DNA of 64,000 nt from Arthrobacter sp. S39 (GCF_004320525.1 NZ_SIHX01000004.1:62001-126000); one strand, 5' to 3'. Numbered from the stretch's first letter, positions 47,526 through 56,601 are shown. Numbers and translations are program-made. Notes: generated from the sequence alone by a model not told the origin.

Positions 47526-48893
47526 ATGTCCGTCGAGGGACAGTCCGTCACAGGACCCCAGGAATCCAGCACCCCGGTTGCCACCGCAGCCGTTCCGACG
47601 CCCCGCAGGGCCGTGGTTGTGGGCGGAAACAGGATCCCGTTTGCACGGTCCGGCGGCGCCTACACCAAGTCGTCGAACCAGGACATGCTGACCGCCGCAC
47701 TGGACGGCCTCATTGCCAGGTTCGGTCTCCAGGAGGAACGGATCGGCGAGGTCGCTGCCGGCGCCGTCCTCAAGCACTCCCGCGATTTCAACCTGACGCG
47801 TGAAGCAGTCCTGGGATCGGCACTGTCCGCCGAGACGCCGGCCTACGACCTGCAGCAGGCATGCGCCACAGGGCTGGAAACCGTCCTCGGCCTTGCCAAC
47901 AAGATCAAGCTCGGCCAGATCGACTCCGCCATTGCCGGGGGAGTGGACTCCGCATCCGACGCCCCGATCGCCGTGAGCGAAGGCCTGCGGCAGGTGCTGC
48001 TGGACCTCAACCGGGCCAAGACCCTTCCACAGCGGCTACAGGTACTGAGCCGGTTGCGGCCCAAGGATCTTTCTCCCGATGCCCCCAACACGGGCGAGCC
48101 GCGTACAGGTCTGTCCATGGGTGAGCACCAGGCGCTGACTACCGCCCAGTGGAATGTTTCCCGCGAGGCGCAGGACCAGCTGGCGTTCGCCAGCCACCGC
48201 AATCTCGCCGCTGCCTATGACGCCGGGTTCTTTGACGACCTGATGACGCCTTACCGGGGGCTGACGCGGGATTCCAATCTGCGGGCCGACACCACCCTGG
48301 AGAAATTGGCCACGCTGAAGCCTGTCTTCGGCAAGAGCCTTGGCGCAGAGGCCACAATGACCGCCGGCAACTCCACGCCGCTGACAGATGGGGCCTCCAC
48401 CGTCCTGTTGGCCGCCGAGGAATGGGCTGACGCCCACGACCTCCCCAAACTTGCGGCCGTTGTGGATGGTGAGGCGGCCGCCGTCGACTTCGTCCACGGC
48501 AAGGACGGGCTCCTGATGGCTCCGGCATTCGCCGTGCCGCGGCTCCTCGCCCGCAACGGACTCACCCTGGCGGACTTTGACTTCTACGAGATCCACGAAG
48601 CCTTCGCGGGAACAGTCCTCAGCACCCTCGCCGCCTGGGAGGACGAGGAGTTTGGCCGCACCCGGCTGGGCCTCGACGGAGCTTTCGGCACGATCGACCG
48701 CACCAAGCTGAACGTCAACGGCTCGTCCCTGGCAGCAGGCCATCCCTTTGCCGCGACTGGAGGCCGCATTGTTGCCTCGCTGGCCAAGATGCTCCACGCC
48801 AAGGGCAGCGTGGACGGACGGCCGGCACGTGGCCTCGTCTCCATCTGCGCCGCAGGCGGCCAGGGCGTCGTCGCAATTCTCGAAGCACTGTAG
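47526..48893 (+). CDS. Acetyl-CoA C-acyltransferase (FadA2/FadI-like thiolase)
   Basis: Beta-ketothiolase that releases acetyl-CoA in fatty acid breakdown. 455 residues from ATG 47526. The nucleophilic cysteine is in QQACATGLE, the catalytic histidine in LAAGHPFAATGG, and the second cysteine in VSICAAGGQG, so all catalytic residues are intact. EIHEAFAGT is the conserved acid-containing motif. The length and KLNVNGSSLAAGHP fit the FadI/FadA2 group. It starts an operon with FabG4-type and MaoC genes under the TetR operator. Confidence 0.93.
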   Translation: MSVEGQSVTGPQESSTPVATAAVPTPRRAVVVGGNRIPFARSGGAYTKSSNQDMLTAALDGLIARFGLQEERIGEVAAGAVLKHSRDFNLTREAVLGSALSAETPAYDLQQACATGLETVLGLANKIKLGQIDSAIAGGVDSASDAPIAVSEGLRQVLLDLNRAKTLPQRLQVLSRLRPKDLSPDAPNTGEPRTGLSMGEHQALTTAQWNVSREAQDQLAFASHRNLAAAYDAGFFDDLMTPYRGLTRDSNLRADTTLEKLATLKPVFGKSLGAEATMTAGNSTPLTDGASTVLLAAEEWADAHDLPKLAAVVDGEAAAVDFVHGKDGLLMAPAFAVPRLLARNGLTLADFDFYEIHEAFAGTVLSTLAAWEDEEFGRTRLGLDGAFGTIDRTKLNVNGSSLAAGHPFAATGGRIVASLAKMLHAKGSVDGRPARGLVSICAAGGQGVVAILEAL

Positions 48894-48902
48894 GGGGACC
48901 GG

Positions 48903-50243
48903 ATGACCGACAAATACACCCAGTTCGTGAACCGGGGCCTGGGGAAGAACGTCGCAAAGAAGCTGGGCCTTCCGCAGCCGGCGATCCTTCGGCGCTACCA
49001 GCCGGGCCAGCCACTGATCACCGGCCCAATCCTTGTCCAGGGCAACACCGCCGGCGCGGACGCACTGGCGGCCAGCCTCCTTTCCTGGGACCTGGATGTC
49101 CGGCGGCACGCCGTGCCGCGCGAAAAGCTTGGCGCCATTGTCCTGGTCCTGGATGAACTGGACGGGCCCCGAGACTTGGAGGGACCGGTGCTCGCGGCAG
49201 CCTCCTCCCTGCGGGACCTTGCCCCCAGCGCCCGTGTCATTACCGTGTCCCGACCGGCCGGCAGCAGTAAGAACCCCTCGCAGGCCGCTGCCAGGCAGGG
49301 CGTGGACGGCTTCCTGAGGTCGCTGGCCCAGGAGCTCCGCGCGGGCGCAACGGGCAACGGAATCCTGCTCGCCGACGGGGTTACGGCAACAAGCCCCAGC
49401 GCGCTGGCGGCAGTGCGTTTCCTGCTCTCGGGCCGTTCAGCCTTCGTGGACGGTCAGTTCCTGACGGTCAGCTCCGCTGAAGGCCGCCTGCCGGCAGATT
49501 TCGCAAAACCCCTGGCAGGCAAGGTTGCTGTTGTCACCGGCGCAGCCCGTGGCATCGGCGCAGCGATCGCCAGGACCCTCCACCGCGACGGTGCCACCCT
49601 GGTGCTTGTGGACATCCCCGCAGCAGGAGACCACCTGGCAGCGGTGGCCAACGAGGTCCATGGAACAGCGCTCCAGCTGGACATTGGCCGCGAGGACGCG
49701 GGCCAACGGATCATCGAACACGCACTGCAGCGGCACGGCCACCTGGACATCGTGGTCCACAACGCCGGCATCACCAGGGATAAACTCCTGGCCAACATGG
49801 ATCACGCCCGCTGGTCCTCCGTCATCAACGTCAATATTGCCGCCCAGCTCCGCATCAACGAGGCCCTCCTCGCCTCCGAGCACTTCCGCAACGCACCGCG
49901 CATCGTCTCGGTGGCCTCCACCAGCGGCATTGCCGGCAACCGCGGCCAGACAAATTACGCCGCATCCAAGGGCGGGGTGATGGGCATGGTGCGCGCCTCG
50001 GCGCCCCTGCTCGCTGAACGCGGCGGAACCATTAATGCCGTGGCACCGGGGTTCATCGAAACCGACATGACGGCCAGGATCCCGGTGGCGCTGAGGGAAG
50101 CCGGCCGCCGGCTCAACTCGCTGCGGCAGGGCGGCCAGCCCACCGACGTCGCCGAGGCCATCGCCTTCCTGGCGAGCGGTGCCGCCGGCGGCATCAACGG
50201 CGGAGTGCTGCGGGTCTGCGGACAGAACATGGTGGGGGCATGA
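48903..50243 (+). CDS. High-molecular-weight FabG (FabG4-like 3-hydroxyacyl-CoA dehydrogenase)
   Basis: 446-residue SDR with an extra N-terminal domain of about 200 residues, as in mycobacterial FabG4 (Rv0242c). The N-terminal part is Rossmann-like without obvious catalytic residues. The C-terminal SDR domain has VTGAARGIGAAIA, VHNAGITRD, VSVASTSGIAGN and the intact TNYAASKGG (Tyr-x3-Lys). PGFIETDMTARIP is conserved. It would interconvert 3-hydroxyacyl-CoA and 3-oxoacyl-CoA, using NADH in the known homologue. Nine bases after the thiolase, overlapping the MaoC gene by four bases. Confidence 0.93.
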   Translation: MTDKYTQFVNRGLGKNVAKKLGLPQPAILRRYQPGQPLITGPILVQGNTAGADALAASLLSWDLDVRRHAVPREKLGAIVLVLDELDGPRDLEGPVLAAASSLRDLAPSARVITVSRPAGSSKNPSQAAARQGVDGFLRSLAQELRAGATGNGILLADGVTATSPSALAAVRFLLSGRSAFVDGQFLTVSSAEGRLPADFAKPLAGKVAVVTGAARGIGAAIARTLHRDGATLVLVDIPAAGDHLAAVANEVHGTALQLDIGREDAGQRIIEHALQRHGHLDIVVHNAGITRDKLLANMDHARWSSVINVNIAAQLRINEALLASEHFRNAPRIVSVASTSGIAGNRGQTNYAASKGGVMGMVRASAPLLAERGGTINAVAPGFIETDMTARIPVALREAGRRLNSLRQGGQPTDVAEAIAFLASGAAGGINGGVLRVCGQNMVGA

Positions 50244-51151
50244 CCACGGTCCAGCCAGTCATCCTCGGCGAGATGCCGTCCCTCTCCAAGCTCTATGTCA
50301 ACGCAGCGGCACAGGCAGCCCGCCGCCGGGTACTGGGATCCCACGACGGATCCGACCTTCCGGAGGCGAGCCACGAAGTCAGGGGAGTGACTCCCGACGT
50401 CGGCAACCTCACCGCATTCCAGCACCTCATCGGCGAGACGGCCAGCGATGTCCTGCCGGCGGGCTTTATCCACGCCCTCGCGTTCCCGCTTGCCATCAGC
50501 GTGATGAACCGGGACGATTTCCCCTTGCCCCTGCTGGGAATGATCCACCTCAGCAACCATGTTGAACAACGGTCGCCGGTCCTGTTCTCGGAACGGCTGG
50601 ACATCACGGCGCGTGTGGAGAACCTGCGGGGCCACCGTTCAGGGACGCAACTGGACGTGGTGGCCGAGGTGCGGGTCACGGGATCGCCCAGGATCCGGTG
50701 GCGCGGAGTCTCCACTTACCTGGCCAAGGGCGTATTCCTGCCGGGCATCGACAAACCCTCGCCAGTGGCCAGCAGGAGTGACTTCAAAGTTCCCGATCCG
50801 ACGGCGCTGTGGCAGCTCGGCGTTGACACCGGACGGGCTTACGCTGCCGTATCCGGCGACTTCAACCCGATCCACCTCAGTGTCCTGTCCGCCAAAGCGC
50901 TGGGCATGCGGCGGTCCATCGCCCATGGCATGTACCTGGCGTCGAGGGCGCTGGCCGACGTCGGAGCGGTAAAGGGCGATTCGTTCAGCTGGCATGTTGA
51001 TTTCGAGGCACCGGTGTTCCTGCCGGGACGCGTCGCCCTGGACATCAGCACGGTGCAGCTTCCCGGTGGAACATGGCAAAAGTCGGAATTTGTGGCCTGG
51101 AACCCCCGGTCCGGGCGCCGGCATTTTGCCGGTGCGGTGGCCGCACTCTAG
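50240..51151 (+). CDS. MaoC-like 3-hydroxyacyl-thioester dehydratase (HtdX-like)
   Basis: Hot-dog-fold enoyl-CoA hydratase of 303 residues, formed by two fused hot-dog domains. The C-terminal catalytic domain has the hydratase-2 motif YAAVSGDFNPIHLS with SIAHGMYLA shortly after. The N-terminal half lacks those residues. It starts with an ATGA overlap on FabG4 and ends in a four-base overlap with the convergent FUSC gene. Equivalent to HtdX (Rv0241c) next to fabG4-fadA2 in M. tuberculosis, so a role in beta-oxidation is likely. Confidence 0.92.
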   Translation: MTTVQPVILGEMPSLSKLYVNAAAQAARRRVLGSHDGSDLPEASHEVRGVTPDVGNLTAFQHLIGETASDVLPAGFIHALAFPLAISVMNRDDFPLPLLGMIHLSNHVEQRSPVLFSERLDITARVENLRGHRSGTQLDVVAEVRVTGSPRIRWRGVSTYLAKGVFLPGIDKPSPVASRSDFKVPDPTALWQLGVDTGRAYAAVSGDFNPIHLSVLSAKALGMRRSIAHGMYLASRALADVGAVKGDSFSWHVDFEAPVFLPGRVALDISTVQLPGGTWQKSEFVAWNPRSGRRHFAGAVAAL

Positions 51152-52266
51152 GGTGCCGGACGCACGGCGCGCAGGATCCGGTGCAGGCTCAGCAGGATCG
51201 ATTCGGAAGCGGTCACGGTGCCTTCGTCCGGGTCGCGTTCGGCCGTGGCGGCCATACAGGCTTCCACGGCCGTTTCCGCGGCGGTGAACTTCCTGTGCTC
51301 GGATTCCGGGTCTTCAGTGTGGAATGAACGCAGCAGCTCTCCAGTGGCGCTCATGGCGTCCGCCAGCGGCCCGCTGTCCTGGAACGGAACCGTGTAGGGG
51401 GCTTCGTCCTGCCAGATGACATCGGAGAGGACCTCGGTCATGTCCTGGATGTGGAACGTCACCCGCTCGAGCTCTCGCAGGTTGCGGTAGTCCAGATCCA
51501 CGTCCCTGGGGTGCAGCCGCCGCCGCGGGTTGGCGCGGCGGCTGGCATCCGCTTCCTGGACCAGGTGCCGGACAGTACGCGCCGCCGTGGCGAGCTCATC
51601 CGAGCGGCGGGACCAGTCATCATGCTCCGGCGGCCACTTTTCCTTGAGGGCCGCACCCATGTCGGCCAACTGCGTGCCAAGGGCCAGCCGGAGCTCGTCC
51701 AGGCTGGCGGCCGCGGCGTTGAAGTGCAGCGGAGGAAACACCAGGAAATTCACGGCAATTCCCACAGCCACACCCACACCCATCTGGATCAGGTAGCCGA
51801 ACGAAAAACCGTCCGGATTGCTGCCGCCCACCAGAAGGACCAGCAGGGCCGCCGTCGGAATCCAGTCCCGCCCGGAACCCAGGCGGGGGAGCCCGGCGAG
51901 CAGGACGCCAATGCCCATAAAGACGGCGACGCTCACTGGTGACGGGTCCGTGACGTTGACGAGCAGGAATGCGAGTCCGATTCCTATGGCCAGGCCCACG
52001 AGTGTCTGAAGGCCCTGCCGGACGGAACCGGCAACGTTGTGGTACATCGATACCAGGGCGCCCAGGGGTGCGTAATACGGGTACTCCGCAGCAGTTCCCG
52101 GCATGTAGGGGGCAATGAAAAAGGCCAGCCCGGCGGCAAGCGCAGCCTTGGCAGCCAGCTGGAGGCGCTGCAGCGTAAACGCCACCGCAAGGCCCTTGAT
52201 CGCCTGGCGCAGGAACTGTGTGCCCCTTGCCAGCCGGGCCGCACGCGGCTTTTGAGTATCACCCAT
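51148..52266 (-). CDS. FUSC family membrane protein
   Basis: Fusaric acid resistance-like inner membrane protein of 372 residues from ATG 52266 (AAGG eight bases upstream). The N-terminal half has about six membrane helices, including AALAAGLAFFIAPYMPG and VSVAVFMGIGVLLAGLP, with the conserved VFPPLHFNAA at the cytosolic junction. The C-terminal half is soluble and helical, with YRNLRELERVTFHIQDM. Members may export aromatic acids or affect membrane stress tolerance; the substrate is not known. Last gene of a leftward group with the serine hydrolase, GST-like and M50 genes. Confidence 0.88.
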   Translation of the reverse strand: MGDTQKPRAARLARGTQFLRQAIKGLAVAFTLQRLQLAAKAALAAGLAFFIAPYMPGTAAEYPYYAPLGALVSMYHNVAGSVRQGLQTLVGLAIGIGLAFLLVNVTDPSPVSVAVFMGIGVLLAGLPRLGSGRDWIPTAALLVLLVGGSNPDGFSFGYLIQMGVGVAVGIAVNFLVFPPLHFNAAAASLDELRLALGTQLADMGAALKEKWPPEHDDWSRRSDELATAARTVRHLVQEADASRRANPRRRLHPRDVDLDYRNLRELERVTFHIQDMTEVLSDVIWQDEAPYTVPFQDSGPLADAMSATGELLRSFHTEDPESEHRKFTAAETAVEACMAATAERDPDEGTVTASESILLSLHRILRAVRPAP

Positions 52267-52293
52267 CCGCCCCACCTTAGGGGCAGGGTTCCG

Positions 52294-53403
52294 CTACGAC
52301 AAGGTGGCGGCGGCGCACCGGACCGCAGCGGCCAGCCGGTGGGCTTTGCCCGGGGTGCGGCCGTCCTCGGCGCGCTGGGGAATGTAGCCAAAACCAAGTC
52401 CGTAGGACGGGTCCGCGAAGCCGAGCGCAGCGTTGGCGCCTTCATGGCCGAAGGCGCGGTGGCTGCCGAAATTCCGCGACGGATGGGGCTTCATGAACAC
52501 CACGGCAAAGGCGTTGTCGAGCCCGGAGGAACGGTCCAGGCCCCAAACCTGCTCCTGGGACATCACGTCCACCGTCTCCGGCGAAAGCAGCGCCGGGCCG
52601 CCGCCGATGCCGGTTGTTGCCGCCGCGTACAGGCGTGCAAGCCCTTCCGCCGAACCGACACCGCCGGCCGCGCTCATGCCGGCCGCGCGCACCGGCCGCC
52701 GGTTGGGCAGTTCCATGATGGTGCTCACGGCTGCATTGCCGTTAAGTCCTTCAAGGCTCAGGGGATCCAGCCATGGCTGCTGCGGGTCGGCGTCGTAGAG
52801 GACATCGCGGTAGCGGCCATCAAGCGCTTCCGGCAGCCCCAGGAAGAAGTCGACGCCGAAGGGCCGCCGGATGCGGTTCTCGTACAGGGACTGCAGCGTC
52901 TGTCCGGCCACGCGCCGGCAGAGTTCCTCCATCACGATGCCGATGGTAATCGCGTGGTAACCGAAGCAGCTGCCTGGACGCCACGCCGGCGCTGTGGCCG
53001 CGAGCCGGGCGGCGGCCCCCGGCGTGGTGAACTCCTCCAGAGCGAAGCCGCCCTCGACTCCGAGCACCCCGGCCTGGTGGGACAAGGCCTCACGGACGAG
53101 GAGCCGGTCCTTGCCGTGCTGACCGAAGTCCGGCCAGTAGTGCGCCACAGTCTGGTCGAGGTCCAACAGTCCGTCCTGGACCAAGAGGGCGATCACCATC
53201 GCGGCCACGCCCTTGGAACAGGAGTAGGCGCCGGTGATGGAATCTGCGGCGATCAGGGGACCGCCGGTCAGGTCAACAACCTTGGTGCCGTGCCGGTAGG
53301 CAGCCAGCTGCGCGCTGTAGTGCCCGTCCTCGGCCAGGAGGGATTCGAACAGGTCACTAACGCCCTCGAAACCGGGCGCCACAAAGCCATGGGAAATCTG
53401 CAT
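52294..53403 (-). CDS. Beta-lactamase-fold serine hydrolase
   Basis: Class C-type serine hydrolase of 369 residues from ATG 53403. The Ser-x2-Lys motif is in YSCSKGVAAM (about residue 62), and the tyrosine motif appears as GYHAITIG. GHEGANAALGFAD near the C-terminus corresponds to the KTG region. There is no signal peptide, so an esterase or transpeptidase-like cytosolic function is more likely than antibiotic resistance; EstB-like carboxylesterases are the nearest group. It lies 17 bases after the GST-like gene and 27 before FUSC. Confidence 0.88.
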   Translation of the reverse strand: MQISHGFVAPGFEGVSDLFESLLAEDGHYSAQLAAYRHGTKVVDLTGGPLIAADSITGAYSCSKGVAAMVIALLVQDGLLDLDQTVAHYWPDFGQHGKDRLLVREALSHQAGVLGVEGGFALEEFTTPGAAARLAATAPAWRPGSCFGYHAITIGIVMEELCRRVAGQTLQSLYENRIRRPFGVDFFLGLPEALDGRYRDVLYDADPQQPWLDPLSLEGLNGNAAVSTIMELPNRRPVRAAGMSAAGGVGSAEGLARLYAAATTGIGGGPALLSPETVDVMSQEQVWGLDRSSGLDNAFAVVFMKPHPSRNFGSHRAFGHEGANAALGFADPSYGLGFGYIPQRAEDGRTPGKAHRLAAAVRCAAATLS

Positions 53404-53420
53404 GGCCTCAGCTTAGCCGC

Positions 53421-54530
53421 TTAGAAAGCGCTTTCCAGCCCGCCAGGGCCGTGCCCCGCTGCCACTTCTTCGCCGGACCGCACCGGACCCGGGGGAGTGC
53501 CGTCTCCGAATGGCCGCCCGCCCAGGGATTCCCGGCCGTGAGCATCGAGCCAGCCCGAAAGGTCCGGCCCGTTCGGCACGATACCGGTGGGGTTGATGTC
53601 CCCGTGCACGAGGTAATAGTGCTGCTTGATCTGGACGAAGTCGATGGTGTCGCCAAAGCCGGGGGTCTGGAACAGGTCACGGGCATAGCCCCACAGCGCG
53701 GGCATTTCGGTGAGTTTCTGGCGGTTGCACTTGAAGTGGCCGTGATAGACGGCATCAAACCGGGCCAGTGTCGTGAACAGCCGGACATCCGCCTCGGTGA
53801 TGGTGTCTCCCACAAGGTATCGCTGGCTCGAGAGCCGCTCTTCAAGCCAGTCCATGGCGGTCCATAGCCGGGTGTAGGCGTCGTTGTAGGCTTCCTGCGA
53901 GCCAGCGAAGCCGCAACGGTAGACGCCGTTGTTGACCTCCGTAAAGACGCGTTTGTTGACTGCATCGATTTCGGCGCGGAGGTCTTCCGGATACAGCTCA
54001 GGGGCGCCTGGCCGGTGGAATTCGGTCCACTCGGTGGAGAAGTCGAGGGTGATCTGGGGGAAGTTGTTCGTCACAACCGCGCCGGTGGCAACATCGACGA
54101 TCGCGGGGACTGTGATGCCCCGTGGGTAGTCCGGGAAGCGCCGGAAATAGGCAGTCTGGATGCGTTCGATGCCCAAGACCGGGTCCACGCCACCGGGGTC
54201 GAGGTCGAAAGTCCACGAGCGGGCGTCATGCGTGGGGCCGGGCTGGCCGAGCGAGATGGCTTCCTCGAGGCCCAGGAGCCTGCGGACTATGACCGTCCGG
54301 TTTGCCCACGGGCAGGCCCTCGCCGCGATGAGGCGGTACCGTCCTGCCTCAACTGGCCAGCCCGGCTCGCCGTCGGTGCCGGGCCTTCCGTCACGGGTGA
54401 TCCGGTCCTCGATGTAGTTGGTGTCCCGGGTGAACCCGGCACCGCTGGTGACATAAGCGCCGAGGGTGCTGTGATCCGCACCGTCCCCGGTGCCGCTGGT
54501 TTGCTGCCCTGTTCCCGTTTCCTGGCTCAT
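53421..54530 (-). CDS. Glutathionyl-hydroquinone reductase-like (xi-class GST family) protein
   Basis: Thiol transferase of 369 residues from ATG 54530. The N-terminal thioredoxin-fold domain contains the catalytic cysteine in ARACPWANRTVIVRR (about C73), and the C-terminal helical domain has VNNGVYRCGFAGSQEAYN. The enzymes reduce glutathionyl-hydroquinones in proteobacteria. This organism carries mshC and so probably makes mycothiol rather than glutathione, which suggests a mycothiol-linked equivalent. The M50 gene is upstream by nine bases, and the serine hydrolase follows. Confidence 0.9.
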   Translation of the reverse strand: MSQETGTGQQTSGTGDGADHSTLGAYVTSGAGFTRDTNYIEDRITRDGRPGTDGEPGWPVEAGRYRLIAARACPWANRTVIVRRLLGLEEAISLGQPGPTHDARSWTFDLDPGGVDPVLGIERIQTAYFRRFPDYPRGITVPAIVDVATGAVVTNNFPQITLDFSTEWTEFHRPGAPELYPEDLRAEIDAVNKRVFTEVNNGVYRCGFAGSQEAYNDAYTRLWTAMDWLEERLSSQRYLVGDTITEADVRLFTTLARFDAVYHGHFKCNRQKLTEMPALWGYARDLFQTPGFGDTIDFVQIKQHYYLVHGDINPTGIVPNGPDLSGWLDAHGRESLGGRPFGDGTPPGPVRSGEEVAAGHGPGGLESAF

Positions 54531-54539
54531 CTGAACACC

Positions 54540-55283
54540 CTAGGCTCCAGCGACGAGAATCGCCGAGATGGGCTGCCAGGCCCAGAACCAGGACGCCGAA
54601 ACAATCACGATGAACAAAGCTATCCAGATAAAGGACGGCACGGACGTTGAACGGTAGAGGAGAAAGGCGTCGGAGCTGGCCAGCCTGTCCCGGCGGCGTA
54701 AATGCACGTGGATGAGTTTGATGACGTCGCGGACCGCAGCCACCAACAGGGCCAGGCCAAGGGCGATCGCCACATGGCCGGTAAAGGCATGGGGAACGAA
54801 GAGGACCAGCACGGCGCCCGAGGCAGCGGCGGCCGTGGTGATGAGGAAGCCAGCCAGGTTGCGGATGAAAAGGAGCGACGTGAGCAGGACCAAGGAGCCG
54901 ACAGTCAGCGCAGCAGGTCCCCAGCCGTTGAACCCGGACCAGACGAGCGCGGCCCCTGTCAGCGCCGGAACCGGGTAACCCCAGAACCCGGACCACACGG
55001 TGGCCAGCCGGCCCCGGCTGTAGCTTGTGGTTGTCCCCGAGTGGTCCAGGCTGAGCCTGATCCCGCCGAGCCGTTGTCCGCTCATGAGGGCAGCGAAGGC
55101 GTGACCCAATTCATGTGTTGCGGTGGCCAGCAGGCCAAAGTACCGCCATGTGGCCTGTGGAACGGACAGCGCCGTTGCGATCAGGAGGATCAGGGTCAGT
55201 TCACCCAGGGAGACATCGGGGAGGGCCGTCCGGTTGAAAGCTTCAACAAGACGCTGCCAGAGTTGGCCGGGCAGGGAGTTCAC
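54540..55283 (-). CDS. M50 family membrane metallopeptidase
   Basis: Putative site-2-like protease of 247 residues from GTG 55283, with six or so hydrophobic segments. The zinc motif HELGH is at about residues 57-61 (TATHELGHAFAAL), inside the second membrane helix. The lengths and membrane pattern suit the M50B-like group of actinobacteria. A DUF-like ending with IALFIVIVSASWFW is membrane-embedded. It heads the leftward group. The substrate is unknown, so regulatory proteolysis is only a suggestion. Confidence 0.87.
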   Translation of the reverse strand: MNSLPGQLWQRLVEAFNRTALPDVSLGELTLILLIATALSVPQATWRYFGLLATATHELGHAFAALMSGQRLGGIRLSLDHSGTTTSYSRGRLATVWSGFWGYPVPALTGAALVWSGFNGWGPAALTVGSLVLLTSLLFIRNLAGFLITTAAAASGAVLVLFVPHAFTGHVAIALGLALLVAAVRDVIKLIHVHLRRRDRLASSDAFLLYRSTSVPSFIWIALFIVIVSASWFWAWQPISAILVAGA

Positions 55284-55393
55284 GCGCCGCCCGCCGGAAG
55301 GTAGTCATAGTGCGTCATAGCCCTCTACGGTACTAGAGGGCAGTGGACCTGCCCGCGCCCCGGCCTGGGGCGTGCTACGAATCGAGGAATACC

Positions 55394-55858
55394 GTGTCCA
55401 CTTTGAAGGAACAACTGCACGCTGACGTGGTGATGCACATGAAGGAGCGCAACAAGACAGCGCTCACGACGGTGCGCAATGTGCTGGGGGAGATCGAAAC
55501 CCGCGAAAAGTCTGGGAAGACGCCTATCGTGCTGGACGACGCACAAGTGACGTCCCTGCTGCAGAAGGAAGCGGCCAAGCGGCGTGACACCGCGCGGATC
55601 TATACGGAGGCGGGCGAACCCGACCGCGCCGCGGCGGAAATCGCCGAAGCCGGGGTCATCGAGGCCTACCTGCCAAAGGCGCTGACGGAAGCGGAGGTGG
55701 AAGCGATCGTGGATGGGGTCGTCGCGGAGCTTACGGCCGCGGGCCAGGCGCCAGGGATGCGGCAGATGGGCGACGTCATGAAACCGGTGACCGCGAAAGT
55801 GGCCGGCCGCTTCGACGGCAAGGCCGTAAGCCAGATGGTTCGCAGCCGGCTCGCTTAA
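55394..55858 (+). CDS. GatB/YqeY domain protein
   Basis: 154-residue protein from GTG 55394; earlier in-frame codons (from 55343) have no ribosome-binding site. The N-terminal MKERNKTALTTVRNVLGEI and AGEPDRAAAEIAEAGVIEAYLP are characteristic of YqeY. The C-terminal GMRQMGDVMKPVTAKVAGRFDGK is the helical tail shared with GatB (split here as GMRQMGDVMK and RFDGK). It is often annotated as tRNA amidotransferase-related, but no direct function is established. Confidence 0.92.
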   Translation: MSTLKEQLHADVVMHMKERNKTALTTVRNVLGEIETREKSGKTPIVLDDAQVTSLLQKEAAKRRDTARIYTEAGEPDRAAAEIAEAGVIEAYLPKALTEAEVEAIVDGVVAELTAAGQAPGMRQMGDVMKPVTAKVAGRFDGKAVSQMVRSRLA

Positions 55859-55865
55859 CACGAAA

Positions 55866-55894
55866 GGCACGTCCACGGTTTCCGTGGGCGCGCC
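55866..55894. terminator. Hairpin between YqeY and DUF4193 genes
   Basis: A 13-base stem (arms 55866-55878 and 55882-55894) pairs at 12 positions counting one G-T, with a three-base loop. It lies between convergent genes and probably ends transcription from the left; no T tract is seen. Confidence 0.6.
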
Positions 55895-55953
55895 TCATCG
55901 TATCCAGGTGCGCCAGCCGAAGCGGGCGCGAGTGGGTGTTCGTCGTGCTGGTA

Positions 55954-56256
55954 TCAGCCTTCGCAGTCCGTGCAGTAGCTGTGTCCGTCTTTCTGCCGCG
56001 CGATCTGCGAGCGGTGGCGGACCAGGAAGCAGGAGTAGCAGGTGAACTCGTCGTCAGCCTGGGGGATGACCTGGACGATCAGCTCCTCGGCAACGAATTC
56101 GCCTCCCGGAACGCCTGCGCCGTCCAGTCCGTCAGCTTCATCAAGTTCCAGCACAACGCTGCGGGCGTCCGGTGCATTCGCGGACTGGAGCGCCTCGAGT
56201 GAGTTGTCCTGCGATTCCTTGACGTCGGAGCGGAGTTCGTCGTAATCGGTTGCCAC
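55954..56256 (-). CDS. DUF4193 zinc-ribbon protein
   Basis: Actinobacterial protein of 100 residues from ATG 56256. The first half is acidic (VVLELDEADGLDG). The C-terminal zinc ribbon has C73-x2-C76 (FTCYSCFLVRHRSQIA) and C95-x2-C98 (YCTDCEG). M. tuberculosis has a homologue of the same size. The family is restricted to actinobacteria and has no established function; a role in transcription or stress has been considered only by analogy with other zinc ribbons. Confidence 0.93.
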   Translation of the reverse strand: MATDYDELRSDVKESQDNSLEALQSANAPDARSVVLELDEADGLDGAGVPGGEFVAEELIVQVIPQADDEFTCYSCFLVRHRSQIARQKDGHSYCTDCEG

Positions 56257-56473
56257 TTAGGTGTTTCTCTTTTCTTTGGTTCAGTCTGTCGCGTATGCAA
56301 CGTACAGCATGGCGCTGGTATTCCCCAACGGGCTAACGCTCCACTACACGTGTGGCGGGCGCTTTTCGATCCGAATGTGACCAACGGCACTGTTGCGGGC
56401 TACTAAAGCATGGAACGTGCAGCCAGCACAAGACCGACGGCGGCCGGGGCCGGGTCGTCAGCGGGACCCATAG

Positions 56474-56510
56474 AAAAAAGCCCCTGGAATCCTTGGATTC
56501 CAGGGGCTTT
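56474..56510 (-). terminator. Intrinsic terminator of tRNA-Leu
   Basis: Read on the minus strand, a 16-base-pair stem (arms 56477-56492 and 56495-56510) with a two-base loop runs into six T residues. It is nine bases past the tRNA 3' end. Confidence 0.93.
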
Positions 56511-56518
56511 CCCTTCTG

Positions 56519-56601
56519 TGCGCGGAGGGGGACTTGAACCCCCACCCCCTTTCGAGGACTAGCACCTCAAGCTAGCGCGTCTGCCATTCCGCCACCCGCG
56601 C
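56519..56601 (-). tRNA. tRNA-Leu (anticodon GAG)
   Basis: The 83-base sequence folds as a class II tRNA. The acceptor stem is GCGCGGG with TCCGCGC, the D-arm begins GCGGAATGGCAG, the anticodon stem is CTAGC/GCTAG with loop TTGAGGT (anticodon GAG), and the variable arm is long. The T-arm is GGGGG-TTCAAGT-CCCCC. The discriminator is A and the 3' CCA is not encoded. Confidence 0.97.
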
